NCBI GenBank assembly: GCA_965153455.1
Contig: OZ234493.1
Span: forward strand, 5,146,001-5,210,000
Reading direction: 5' to 3'
Length of the DNA: 64,000 nucleotides
From: Sphagnum compactum
Taxonomy: Eukaryota; Bryophyta; Sphagnopsida; Sphagnales
Shown: positions 13,440-23,959 of the stretch, piece after piece
How the letters are laid out: each line of letters starts with the position of its first letter
Position numbering within the stretch: the first letter of the stretch is position 1
The notes under the pieces: model-generated
The model's database searches: none
Told to the model about the DNA's origin: nothing
Seen by the model: only the letters and a program-made list of their open reading frames with translations
Made by a program: the position numbers and the translations under genes

Positions 13440-14284
13440 CTACCCATGACGCGCTCCCAAGTCCCTTGTTGAACCCACTTGAGGGTCTAACTATGTGAAG
13501 TTGCGGAAAGTTGGGACTTGAGGGCCGCTCCCGACTTCCAGCACTAAAGAGGGGTAGAGGGGCGTGCTAGAAGTCCCGAGATTAGACTAGGAAGAGGGAC
13601 AAGCGTTTCACCTTCTCAAATCAGCATCAAAACCAACCCCAAGTTGGTTAGAACTCATTCTGCACCCTTTTGGTGTTGGGACAAGCCACGGGCTAACTCG
13701 GACTCACTTGACTCATCACGGCCCGGACTCGGGGGAAGCCACCACCTTCCCCCATATAGTATACTCTGCGTCTCACCGCGGAGGCTACATCCGAATGGCT
13801 CTTTTCCCCGGGACTCCCAAGTTGGAGTCCCGAAACTGTCGCGGGTTGGAGTCCTGGAACTTTGGGAGCTCGTATCTCTCGGCTCCAACCTCCGATTGGA
13901 GTGAGGTCTGAACAAAAGTTGTAGCCCTCTTTGAGAGCTTTCCAACGCCATGTCGCACTCCTTCAGGCAACTTCAGGAAAAGGTCGATTCCTGACTTTTA
14001 ATGGTCGGGAGTCAAACTGCCAGTTTGACTCCCGGCCCTTCTTTTGCCCATAACTTGGGCTGCAGATGTCCAAATTGCCAATGCGAGGGCATTTAAGACA
14101 TTTACACTTCAAGACCTTTCCATTAATATAAAAAAAACCCCAAGGCGAGGTGTTTTGACGCCCTGTAATCCCTTCTCTGTTTTTGAGAGTCTCAGAGGAC
14201 TCTAACTTCCCACTTTTAGGAGTGTGGGCTTCACCCTCACACTTAGCCCAAAGTGGGGTTGCGACAACCCACAACCAGTGTGGG
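13440..14284. other. GC-rich island, possible retroelement LTR remnant
   Basis: Base composition jumps from AT-rich to clearly GC-rich at about 13440 and falls back at about 14285. The island is full of GGAGTC/GACTCC words. It has a stem-loop at 13809-13832 (arms CGGGACTCC and GGAGTCCCG) and a 29-bp near-perfect palindrome at 14006-14034 (14-base arms around one base). Frames are open on both strands, as expected for GC-rich DNA, but none resembles a protein. 'CATTAATATAAAAAAAACC' near its right side could be a promoter TATA region. An LTR or non-autonomous element is the most natural guess, but no paired LTR or target duplication was found. Confidence 0.45.
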
Positions 14285-14600
14285 TTTTATGGCTTAAAGC
14301 AGGTATTACATTTTGCACCTTTCAAACAATGTGCATTAATTATCATTATGTGGGTATTGCTACATGGGGTTTTCAGACATTATGGGTTTAAGGTATAATC
14401 CAGGTATTGCATATGTGAACATTTTCAATGATGGGAGGTTTAATAGCTCAATGTGGGTATTGCCAAAGTTTGTTTTGGTATATTGGTTCATAATGCAAGT
14501 ATTGTACGTTATGTACATTGGAACAATAGGTATTTTATATCATGATATTGGTGTTGGAATGGGAATTCCAAGTCACAACATTGATTTTAAAGGAGCCATG
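14285..14600 (+). repeat. Degenerate ~51-bp array with GGTATTGCA core
   Basis: The core word GGTATTGC (or GGTATTAC, AGTATTGT) occurs at 14302, 14353, 14403, 14456 and about 14498, a spacing of 51, 50, 53 and 42 bp. The spacer sequences are strongly diverged. The array directly precedes the transposase pseudogene and uses the same word as the better preserved arrays at 17.45 and 20.5 kb. It may therefore be part of the element's terminal region. Confidence 0.55.
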
Positions 14601-14764
14601 TATGTATTGCATTTTGGGTTTTTGTTCAATGATGAATGTTTATAGAATTATAAATTCTCTTGGTGCAGGAATTTGTCCTACTTCCTTCAATCATGGGAAG
14701 GGTTCCATAGTCCCATTCCATTCATGTCCAAAACCCCACCAAATCCCCTTTCTCAAACAAAGAT

Positions 14765-17227
14765 TTGGTGTCAACATCTGGGATATGCCATGGAGGGCAA
14801 AATAAAGTGACCATTCAATTTGCTTATGTTCCATATGCTCACATCTCGGAATTCTTGGAAGGTGAACAAGGGGATATGAGCACCTCTGTGGAATGGAATG
14901 TTTACAAAAACTTTCCAAGCCAAACGGATGTCAAGCAACCAACTATCAAAAACCACCTTGGGCATACATGGTAAACATTTATGGCATTAACCTTTTTAAT
15001 TTCTTTAATTCATATACCAAAGATGTAATCATTTACATTTTGAAAGTTTTTTGTTTTAGGTATCAATGCGGATATGGACCAGAGGACTATCGAGAAAATT
15101 CAACCCACACTCGATCTATTAAACGAGGATGCCTAACATCATTTTCAATCAAACGTTTATACACATGACCTGATGTGGCTAAGATCACAATTTATCATAA
15201 GGCCCACACACGAATTGATGATGGGTCATTCGCACATGGTGAACATGACCCGGAGTCCATTTCTCGTATGTCTCGTTATGCTCCACGCATGGCACAAGCA
15301 TTGAAGGACCACATATGGGCCCAACTAAGCTTAGGTTACATGACCAAATAAATATATGACAAGCATAAAGCAATTTGGTGGGAACGTGTGAATGGGGGTC
15401 AAAACATGACACGAGATGATTTCATTTGGCTTCAAGACATTGCATATTTGGATCGAAAACATAAGAAAGGGATTTGGCGTTTACACACCAACCTTGTAAT
15501 TTCAATTCGGTCTTGGGCTCTCAACATCCGGAAGATGTGTTCTTTTTCCAAGATGTTGATGAAATCAACGGGACTCAAGTCCCATTCACCATAGGTATTC
15601 AAACACCAACTCAATGTGAGTCCATGCTATCATATGGTCACAATGGTGCCATTTTTATGGATGCCACATTTGGCACAAATGATACGAAATTCCATCTATT
15701 CACCTTGATGGGGTTTGATGATCATCACACGAGTGTCCCTTAGCCTGGATCATTACAAGTAGGCAAACAGTTCAAGATTTGATCAAATGGTTGAAACCAT
15801 TAAAAGAAAAGATGTTATCACACATGCCACATTGGAAACCATCATGTTTTCTCGTTGATGATGCACTTCAAGAATTGAAGGCATTACGGTTAGTTCTATA
15901 CCTAGTATCGACTTTGTGTTTATTTCCTTAAATGTTTTTTAATATCTTTCATAAAGTTCTTGATTACTTCAAATGCATTTTATGTTGTACTAACCCCATC
16001 CACTCATGGAGATTTTATTGCATATGTGTCCTTATTAGGGTCGTATGGGGTATGGACAAGGTTCCCATTTACCTTTGTTGTCGGCATGTTCTCAAAGCAT
16101 GGCGCTTACGTGGTACTGAAAAAATCAAAGATGTGGAAGTGTGGGGTGGAATCCTCCAAGACCTTCATGATGTGATGTACATGTCCATCAATCATGGAGA
16201 AACAATTGATGACTTCAAAGAGCGTGGGAGGGTTGCTGTGAGAAAAAGCCTTCATAAACATAGGCCTGGTGATGTGTGGACAAATTATTTATGGACTTAT
16301 TACCATCAGTTTGGTAAGTGATAATATTTATCATGGTTTAACATTCAAAATTATTTTGTATAATGTTATTCATCCTTATGTATTGTGTTTATGTTTGCAA
16401 AATTATGGATGGTGGGTGTTCGAAGGGTGCCCCATTCCAACCAAGACACCCAAGCGAGCATTGAATCATATCATGGTGCGTTGAAACGTTGGCTTGCTCT
16501 GGACACAAAAGGCCTTAGAGGGTGTACGATTGACAACAACCATTGCACGCCACTACATGCACACATTGGAAATGAAAAAAAAGGGTTTCATAAAAAACAA
16601 GGTTATGGAGGCCATTATTACACGAAGTGTGGAAAAGGCACCCCTTATTCCATTCACCCATGTGTACCAACCAACCCTTGAAAGTGATGGAGCTTGGGCC
16701 GTATGGAACCAACGCCTTCCCAATGTTATTTACATGGTGAAATTCCCATTCACCGAAATGTTTTGTTGCACATGCAAATGGGCATTGCGAGGGAACATGT
16801 GTAAACACCAAAATTGCGGTCATTCTCACATGCATAGACATTTCTCAAGAAGATATCATTCATTACTGTGGAACATCGTGGAGGGTTGGGTCACATGTTT
16901 GCAGACCTGCGACATATTCCAGATGATATGGAGTCCAATGATGATGACGAAGATGATCATCTTGAAGGTGATGATGGGATCATGGAATTTGATGGGCTCA
17001 TGGACATGGAGCAAAATGATCTCCCTATGGGTGCCACTTCACACATGAGAGTATTGGCATGTAATATTCGTAACATACACCTCATAAAGGCAAATGCAAT
17101 TTCACACCCAGGATTGGTGTTACGCCATGTAGAAGATGGATTGGGAAATAGTGTCAAACGGCACAAAGATTGGCATGAAACAATGCTCAATCACACAAAT
17201 GTACGTACTAAACGATGTCACAAATAA
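14765..17227 (+). pseudogene. MULE-type transposase pseudogene with SWIM zinc finger
   Basis: Several exon-like segments in changing frames spell a Mutator-like transposase. The N-terminal part (14795-15470) includes YVPYAHISEFLEGEQGDMS, then an intron-like gap at 14971-15059, and two in-frame stops (near 15166 and 15348). The catalytic region follows a frameshift: FMDATFGTND (first Asp region) at about 15650 and, after another shift, FLVDDALQELKALR at about 15850-15890. An intron (GTTAGT..TTAG) leads to VWGMDKVPIYLCCRHVLKAW and to IESYHGALKRWLAL near 16460. The SWIM finger CTCKWALRGNMCKH lies at about 16770-16806, followed by an acidic tail ending at 17227. The expected acceptor near 16400 reads GCAAAATTA, with no AG. 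At least four frameshifts or stops make it inactive. This family cuts and pastes DNA by a DDE reaction, and SWIM fingers are common in MULE transposases. Confidence 0.85.
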
Positions 17228-17449
17228 ATGTCTCAATTACTAATCAAGATTGTTGCCATTAGCACTAAGAATTTTGTTTTTAGAATCAATTTTGTATGGA
17301 GGAAACCATATCCCAAATTCTTTGAACATCATGTATTCAACACGCACATGAAGTCTAATATGGCACAAAGGTTATTATTGTTTCCAAGTAATAAGCACAA
17401 AAAATGTGAAATGCAAAAAGACAAGGATAATGATAATATTAGTGTTAAA

Positions 17450-17628
17450 TGCAGGTATTGTAACTAGGCCCCAAAATCCTAGTTGGTAAAAGTAAGTACA
17501 AGTGCAAGTATTACAATTATGCCCCAAAATTCTAGTTGGTAAAGGTAAGTACGGATGTAGGTATTGCAATGAAACCCCAAAATTCCAGTTGGAAGAGGTA
17601 AGTATAAGTCCGAATATTGCAAGTTTAA
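17450..17628 (+). repeat. 53-bp tandem array, GGTATTGCA family
   Basis: Three to four units of 53-54 bp run head to tail. Each has GGTATTGYAA, then CCCCAAAATYCYAGTTGG, then GGTAAGTA. The core word is the same as in the 51-bp arrays at 14.3 and 20.5 kb, but the spacer is different. The array sits about 220 bp downstream of the transposase pseudogene stop. Confidence 0.8.
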
Positions 17629-17699
17629 ATGAAAAAACAAGCCTAACTACAATACCCACGTTTCAAAAAAACCCATCTAAATGGGCTAGAGTGGATACC

Positions 17700-17960
17700 T
17701 TTAAGTGAAGACCTAGCCCTAAACACAATATGCACATGCAAAGTCACTTTGAAATAACCTTACCTTAAATGCAATACCTGCATTTTGGGCCATTTCGAAA
17801 GTACGCATGTGGGGTTTAAGCCTCTTTATACAAAGATCCTACCCTAAATGTAATACCTTCATTTTGGGTCATTCCGAAAGTACGCATGTGGGGTATAAGC
17901 CTCTTTAAATGAAGATCCTAACCTAAATGCAATACCTACATTTTGGGTCACTCCAAAATA
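17700..17960 (-). repeat. 79-bp tandem array, first block
   Basis: The unit beginning CCTAAATGCAATACC recurs at about 17771, 17850 and 17929, exactly 79 bp apart, with a diverged copy before it near 17725. Each unit contains CATTTTGGGYCAYTYCGAAA and TACGCATGTGGGGT. On the - strand each unit contains GGTATTGCA, so this array is in inverted orientation to the 53-bp array beside it. Confidence 0.8.
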
Positions 17961-18009
17961 ATTAGTTAATTTCAAAATAATATGCTAACAAAGGTGTGTA
18001 TAAAGGTTG

Positions 18010-19439
18010 GGGTTGTTGATTAGGAGTTCCATGATTCTTACTTTGTTTCATGAATTTGAAAAGAGATTGTATTGTTTGTGGAACAAATAGTACAATGACA
18101 ATTGTGATCAAGTTTATCTTGGTGTAGGAATTTTTCATGAAAAAGCTGAACTTGCAATCTATAATGTGGAATAATTATCTTAAATAGTGATTTCAATAAC
18201 TTATTAAAACAAAAATATACTTGAGTTAATTAACCAAATATCAAATTAATCAATCTGATTTTTAGATCTAACTTTTTATTATCCAAGTAAATAAAGTTAC
18301 GCCAAATGATTAGTTAATTATTTTAAATAAATAAATGATTATCTAATTCTTGATAATTAATCATTTTAATTATCTGAAATAATGGTCTATTAATTATTTA
18401 ATTATATGACAAAATTTGTTGATAATTCATTAATTATCAGAAATATTTTATATTAAATTCGGGGGAAACTTTTAGGGTTTAGACATATGTGAAACAATAA
18501 AATTTCATTTTATATCTTCTTCAAAGAGATTGGGAAAATTAGGTTGGAGTTATCACACAAAGGTAAGAAGCAAACCCTATGTGAAAACCCAACCTTGAAT
18601 GCAATACAAAGTTTGTCGAGATCAAAAAATATAAAGTTCAAGCTTAAAATTTCTTCAAAGATGTTCATTTTTTTTTCCCCTTTTGTATACTCATTTAAGA
18701 AAACATAAATATAAAGTCTCTATTTAATAAGATTTTAAATTATGTTTAAAAAAAATTCAAAGCACATAATTTTCTACTGTTTTTTTTTGTGTTTCACATA
18801 ATAAAAAATGATTTCTCCCACATATTAATCCTATGTTTGATTAAAATTTTATTTTATTCTTTTCTGATATATAGTAAATAAGTTCATGGTTAAAATAATC
18901 ATATAGTGGGTCAAAAATATTTTATATTTTATACATATATAACACAAGTCCTTATGTAAACTTTATTTTTTATGATGTATAATATTAGTTTAAATATTGG
19001 TCCAAATATATGTTATTTATAACACATAATATATAAATAATGATATTATGGAATTATATTGTTGATCCATTTCAATACATATAATATTTTCATATTTATT
19101 TATAACATACATATATATATATATATAAACCTATGGTTATGTATATTGCAATTATTTTTAATGAACTTTGTTTTTAATGCGAATTTAAAAATTCCAAAAG
19201 ATTAATAGCTAAGTATGAAAATGTTCTTAAACGTCATGCCAGATTGTGTGGATTTTAAAAGCTTTGTGAGGGCCAAGTTGTTATGTAATGTTTTCGACAC
19301 CTTCAGAAGTTGAAAGATGACTTGACTATCCAAAAAACATAATAATATTCATAAAACAACAACCAAGAATCTATAGCCTTGACAACTTACTAGCTTCAAC
19401 AAAAGTTCAAACCTAAGGTTGTCAGATTGACTAAAGTGT
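18010..19439. other. Very AT-rich gene-free stretch
   Basis: This stretch has long runs of A and T, frequent ATTAATTATC words and a short (AT)n run at about 19110-19128. It includes copy 2 of the dispersed AT-rich module (18458-18570). No reading frame of interest was found. Confidence 0.6.
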
Positions 19440-20030
19440 CGACATTGACCAAATTAAACAACCTAACCTAAACATGAGTAATATGTTAGTAAGCTATTTG
19501 TTAAGTAACCTAATTAACTACCTAATAGGCTACCTACGTAATATAGGCCTATTATGTAATTTATTCATTAGTGTAGCCTTCTAGGTTAATATCTTAGATG
19601 GTCTATGTAGGTATTGAAGGTGGTTGAATTTATTAAGTAAACATACTAGTTATATAGGTAATATACTAGCCTAGGCCACGTAAGCCTAATAAGCATTTAT
19701 GACAATTTAATGTCTAATCCTTATTGTATTATAACATTTAAATTTGAACTAAAAAAATTTATTAAAAAGAAAGCACATTTTTCCATGTTATTATTCTAAG
19801 TATATATTAATTGAATATGATTCAAATTCAGAGTTTGGGAAACCCTAAATTAATTAACATTTTTTTTACAAGTTCATAGTAAATAAAATAAATCTACGGT
19901 GCATTATAGGGGGAATTTTATATGCAAAATAATGCAATACATATTTTTAAAGAAATTGAAAGAGATCAGCTTGGAGATTAACAAATGGGAAAAAATACCT
20001 TCTTTTGTGTTTTGTTACAAATTTTATTTA
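19440..20030. repeat. CCTA-rich cluster followed by module copy 3
   Basis: From 19440 to about 19700 words such as CTAATTAACTACCTAATAGG and ATAGGTAATATACTAGCC repeat irregularly. From about 19740 to 20030 the sequence follows the same order as 12160-12500, with 'CCCTAAATTAATTAA' and then a diverged copy of the AT-rich module. The shared order with 11640-12500 suggests an old large duplication. Confidence 0.5.
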
Positions 20031-20099
20031 ATTATTAAATAAATTAAAGCTAAATTTGTAAATGGTGAAAGTAAGTATGTGTGTGGATATTGCAAAATT

Positions 20100-20415
20100 A
20101 TATGAAACCTTAACCCTAAATGCAATAGCCATATTCAAGTTCATTTCAAAATAACCCATAGGTGAATAAGGTAAAACCTACAATGAAAGGACAACCTTAA
20201 ATGTAATACCCACATGTAAGGTCGTTTTGAAATACCCAATATGTAATTTGGGTGTGCCTTTGAATGAAGACCAAGGCCTATATGCACTACCTACATGTAG
20301 GTTCTACTGAAATAATCCATAGGTGATTGAGGCAAACCTTATGTGAAGACCCTAAACCCTAAATGCAATACCCGCATGTAATGTCATTTCAAAATAACTA
20401 ATAAGTGGTCTGGGT
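20100..20415 (-). repeat. 79-bp tandem array, second block
   Basis: Diverged units of about 79 bp start near 20116, 20192, 20271 and 20352. Each has CTAAATGCAATACCCRCATG (or a close variant), then TTTCAAAATAAC and CCATAGGTG. They belong to the same family and lie in the same orientation as the 17.7-17.96 kb array, but are older. The 51-bp array begins about 70 bp farther on. Confidence 0.75.
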
Positions 20416-20477
20416 ACCCAAAATATGTCTGTTTATACACCTAAATTAATTATTATTCTGAATTAATTTTATGACAA

Positions 20478-21005
20478 AATGTAAGTTTTGGAATGAATGT
20501 AAAAAACCAACAATTATTATGGGACCTATATGCAAGTATTATAAGAGATGTAAAAAACCAGCGGTTATTATGGGACCTATAGGTGGGTATTGCAAGGAAT
20601 GTAAAAAACCAGCGACTATTATGGGACCCATATGCGGGTATTGCAACGAATGTAAAATGACAGGGTCTACTATGGGGCCCATATGCGGGGGTTGCCACGA
20701 ATGTAAAATGCCGGCGACTATTATGGGACCCATATGTGGGTATTGCAACGAATGTAAAATGCCAGCGACTATTTGTGGCCCATATGCGGGTATTGCAATG
20801 AATGCAAAATGCCATCAGTTATTATAGGACTTATATGCGGGTATTGCAATGAATGCAAAATGCCATCAATTATTATAGGACTTATATGCGGGTATTGCAA
20901 TGAATGCAAAATGCCATCAGTTATTATAGGACTTATATGCGGGTATTGCAATGAATGCAAAATGCTAGCGGCTATTTTAGGACTTATATGCGGGTATTAC
21001 ATATT
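20478..21005 (+). repeat. 51-bp tandem array encoding a CxxC peptide repeat
   Basis: About ten head-to-tail units of 51 bp each carry TGCGGGTATTGCAAYGAATG. Because 51 is a multiple of three, the reading frame stays open: the unit peptide is GYCNECKMPSVIIGLIC or a variant with ATIMGP. The frame is open at 20471-20827 and, after a 1-bp loss near 20775, again at 20773-21099. The last four units are nearly identical and the first ones are diverged, which shows growth from the right end. The opposite strand is open as well, so the openness may come from the period and not from selection. No start context or flanking exon supports a real protein. Confidence 0.85.
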
Positions 21006-21442
21006 TGAAAATGGCCTTATGGAATTTATAATAAAAAATGATGTAGGTATTATATGTTTTAAATGTGTGTATTGTTTTAAAAGTTTTCAGGTGATGTGAG
21101 TCCTATTACATTAGATATAAGTATTTGCAGACCCTAGACAAATTAATGTTACCTATTCATATGGGCCTATTTTAGGTTTGATTCTTACATTTCAAGTACT
21201 AAAAAAATTATGACAAAAAAGACATATATCATTAACCATATACCCATCAAACAAATGTGAGTAAAAGATACTATTATATTGATAAAAGATGTACAAAAAT
21301 GGGTGCATGAAAAATTACTAAAAAACCCAATGAAAAAAAAACATTGGTTCTCTGTAACATATCAAAGGATTGAAGTTCAAAAATTGGGTAGTCCAAAAAA
21401 TAAAAGGGCTAAAAAACCTAACTAATTATATAAAGTGGAACC

Positions 21443-22359
21443 CTAAACCATATCAGTATCAACAATCCTGTGTTTAGCTCGGTATGCAGCTGCTGCATTT
21501 GTAGCCTTTGCTGCATGACGAACAGTGTAAAAATGGTGACGTTACATCTCAATCTGAATTGCATTTGCAACAAACTCTTCCTTGTTTTGTCCTGAACCTT
21601 ATAAACACCCAAAAACCACCAAATTAAACGCTAACACACCTTGGATGGAATACAATAAAAAAATAATAAACATTGATTATTATTGTTTCTTACCTTCCAT
21701 GAATCATTCTAGTTTCATGAAAATCCAAGACATTTGCTAACTGTTTTGTTCGACTTGTTTTACTGGACTTTTGATCCCAATTTTTGACATCCCATGCCAT
21801 CTTTAGTTGTCGTGCACACACACAATGGGTGGATCGAATCATCCCTTGTAAATCTTCATCCTTCTCCATCCGTGATGTTGCATTTTGATGCACACTGTGC
21901 ACGCCCTAGGCATTGAAGCCCAACACCTTCAACAATTGCTTTGAAGCTAATTTGACCAAAGCTGGTTTTGGGATTGACACTGTTTTGCAACAACTACCAA
22001 GTTATTCCACTCGCGCTGTGCTTTGGCACGAGCGCGACTAGCAACCTTTTGATCATTTCACCTTTGTATGGCCATGGCATTTCCCAAGATGCGAGCATTC
22101 ATTTTGGCATGGTCTTGATGTCGAGGACTTCTTGCAGAAGTTAAAGGCCTCCTAGGTTTGGCCTTTTCTGTCACTAACCCATGCACCTCTTTCAAATGCT
22201 TGGTCAACAACCATTTGGCACAATATGCGACAATGCAAGTGCTAACTTTGCATTTCCATTTCGACCCAACCTTCGTCCATTCTTTGTCCTTCCGAGCCAA
22301 ATTAGGTGGACAAGCAGGTGCTAGTGGCTGAGAAGCCTGGTTAGTTTCAAGTTCCGGAC
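21443..22359 (-). pseudogene. C2H2-finger gene remnant, spliced, inactivated
   Basis: On the - strand a good acceptor (TTTTTGGTTTAG) at 22360 opens an exon that runs to a TGA at 22058. It contains KWKCKVSTCIVAYCAKWLL followed by TKHLKEVH, a single finger of the form C-x4-C-x12-H-x4-H, then the basic stretch PRHQDHAKMNARILGNAMAI. Beyond the TGA the same frame continues as NDQKVASRARAKAQREWNNL. A second frame at 21690-21902 (MEKDEDLQGMIRSTHCVCAR) ends at a donor-like GGAAG|GTAAGA. A last exon ends at a TAG at 21443-21445 with HHFYTVRHAAKATNAAAAYR and contains another internal stop. The product would be a small basic DNA-binding-like protein. It was probably a transposon-linked second gene. The family is not named. 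Confidence 0.6.
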
Positions 22360-22633
22360 CTAAACCAAAAAATGAGAGTTAAAAAAACAGAATGCAGGTA
22401 TTACAAAACATAAAATCACACAGTCACATACTATTCCTATAAACATTAACTGTTTTCAAGTATTACAATAGAGAAATTTTGACAAAAAAATCCCGCACCT
22501 TCCAACAAATGATGGAAGGTGCGGATATAATTAAACTTCAAAAAACTTGTACAATTTCTCTAATCTGTATTTAATCTAATGTCCATAAATTCTAGAACAA
22601 TCTATATTACAAACTGTCATCCTTGTGTTTCAA

Positions 22634-22963
22634 TTATGATAGAGCACCATTTTGCTCACCAATTGATTGATATGATGCAACAACATTTTGGTCACCAATT
22701 GCCTCATATGATGCAGCAACATTTTGTTGAACAATTGCTTCATCCGATGCAGCAACATTTTGCTTAACAATTGTCGCATCTGATGCAGCAACATTTTGCT
22801 CAACAATTGCCGCATCTAATGCAACAACATTTGGCTCAGCAATTGCCTCATCTACTGCAGCAACATTTGGCCCAACAATTGCCTCTTCTGACGCAACAAC
22901 ATTTTGCTTATGAACTTCCAATTCACCACCACCACTTTTCTTTAATCTCTTTCCCCTAGCCAT
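22634..22963 (-). CDS. Hypothetical 109-residue protein with 12-residue repeats
   Basis: The frame starts at the ATG at 22963 with the basic head MARGKRLKKSGGGELEVHKQN. It continues as seven acidic repeats of 12 residues such as DEAIVQQNVAAS, and ends with QNGALS before TAA. The repeat comes from a 36-bp minisatellite whose length keeps the frame. It lies about 270 bp upstream of the C2H2 remnant on the same strand and could be its first exon, though no clear donor was found before the stop. An in-frame extension up to 23371 runs into the palindromic array and is not believed. Function is unknown, and the frame may be a chance product of the minisatellite. Confidence 0.35.
   Translation of the reverse strand: MARGKRLKKSGGGELEVHKQNVVASEEAIVGPNVAAVDEAIAEPNVVALDAAIVEQNVAASDATIVKQNVAASDEAIVQQNVAASYEAIGDQNVVASYQSIGEQNGALS
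22651..22905. repeat. 36-bp minisatellite, about seven units
   Basis: The + strand unit is GATGCAGCAACATTTTGCTC followed by AACAATTGCCGCATCT. Neighbouring copies differ at a few positions, mostly synonymous or conservative on the - strand frame. Confidence 0.85.
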
Positions 22964-23069
22964 TACAACCTTCGACCCTAAACAAAAAACCACCATTTCT
23001 TTATTAATTGTTAATCTTAATGAACTAAACCATAAGCACCAACAAAGAAAATAAAATAAAATCGCCACC

Positions 23070-23955
23070 ATAGAAGAAGGCGACGACATTGCTGCCGTCA
23101 TCTTCTTCGCAACAAACCACCAAAAAAAGGCAAAGGTTGCCATTTCCTTGCAGCAAAGCCATCGAAGCAGGTGACGGAAGTTGTCATCTTCTTCTTCTTC
23201 AATACAATGAAACCACAAAAGAGTAGGTTGAAGGTGCGCAGAAAGTGTTGCACAGTGCACTAAAAAAAAAGAAAAAAGGCGACAAAGCTGCCGTCGCCTT
23301 CTGGGCTGTAAAGCTGCCGTCACCTTTTGGGCTGCATAGCTATCCTCGCCTTCTTCGCTGCATTGCGACAAAAAAAGAAGAAGAAGGCGACAACAACAAC
23401 ACTACCATCGCCTTCTTCGTTGCACAACAAGAAAAGAAAAAGAAGAAGGTGACGGCGTTGCTGCCGTCGCCTTTTTCGCTGCGCTGGAACAAAAAGAAGA
23501 AGAAGAAGGCATGGCAGCATTGCTGCCGTCGCCTTCTTCACTGCGCTACAACAAAAAAAAAAAGCGACTGTTGTCGCCTTTTTTGCTATGCTGCAAGAAA
23601 AAAAAAGAGGCAATGGCAGCTTTGCTACTGTTGCCTTCTTTAATGAGTTGCACCAAAACAAAAACAAGAAGGGGCCTTGTGACGACTGCAACAAAAAAGA
23701 AGAAGAAGGTGATGACAGTTGTTGCCGTCTCCTTCTTCACTACACTGCAACAAAAAAAGAAGAAGGCGACGACGTTGCTACCGTCGCCTGCTGTGTTGCA
23801 ACAAAACGAAAAAAGAAGGCGACGGCAGCGTTGCTGCCGTCGCCTTCTACGCTGCAACAATAAAAAAGAAGGTGCTTTCTTCACTACGCCTTCTTCATTG
23901 CACTGCAACAACAACAACCAAAAAAAAAGGCGACAGCAGCAAAGTAGGAGGGGAA
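23070..23955. repeat. Minisatellite whose units are palindromes
   Basis: About a dozen units of roughly 55-60 bp alternate purine-rich AGAAGAAGGCGACG with its mirror complement CGTCGCCTTCTTC, joined by GCTGCAACAAAAA. In the best units (for example 23813-23848) the arms AAGAAGGCGACGGCAGC and GCTGCCGTCGCCTTCT(T) pair almost fully around GTT. Good cores lie near 23075, 23435, 23495, 23700, 23760 and 23815, with shortened ones between. Both strands give Lys-rich or Ser/Leu/Cys-rich frames, which are by-products. The array could extrude cruciforms, and any transcript would fold into serial hairpins. Confidence 0.85.
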
Positions 23956-23959
23956 AATT

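Noticed and set aside
13644-14274. Overlapping frames on both strands of the GC-rich island
   Set aside because: GC-rich DNA lacks stops by composition. No domain was recognisable.
20478-21005. CRISPR-like repeat array
   Set aside because: The units are contiguous 51-bp tandem copies without unique spacers, and the DNA is from a plant nucleus.
22634-23371. 245-codon extension of the 12-residue-repeat ORF
   Set aside because: The extra N-terminal part is translation of the palindromic array. The ATG at 22963 begins the only plausible basic head.
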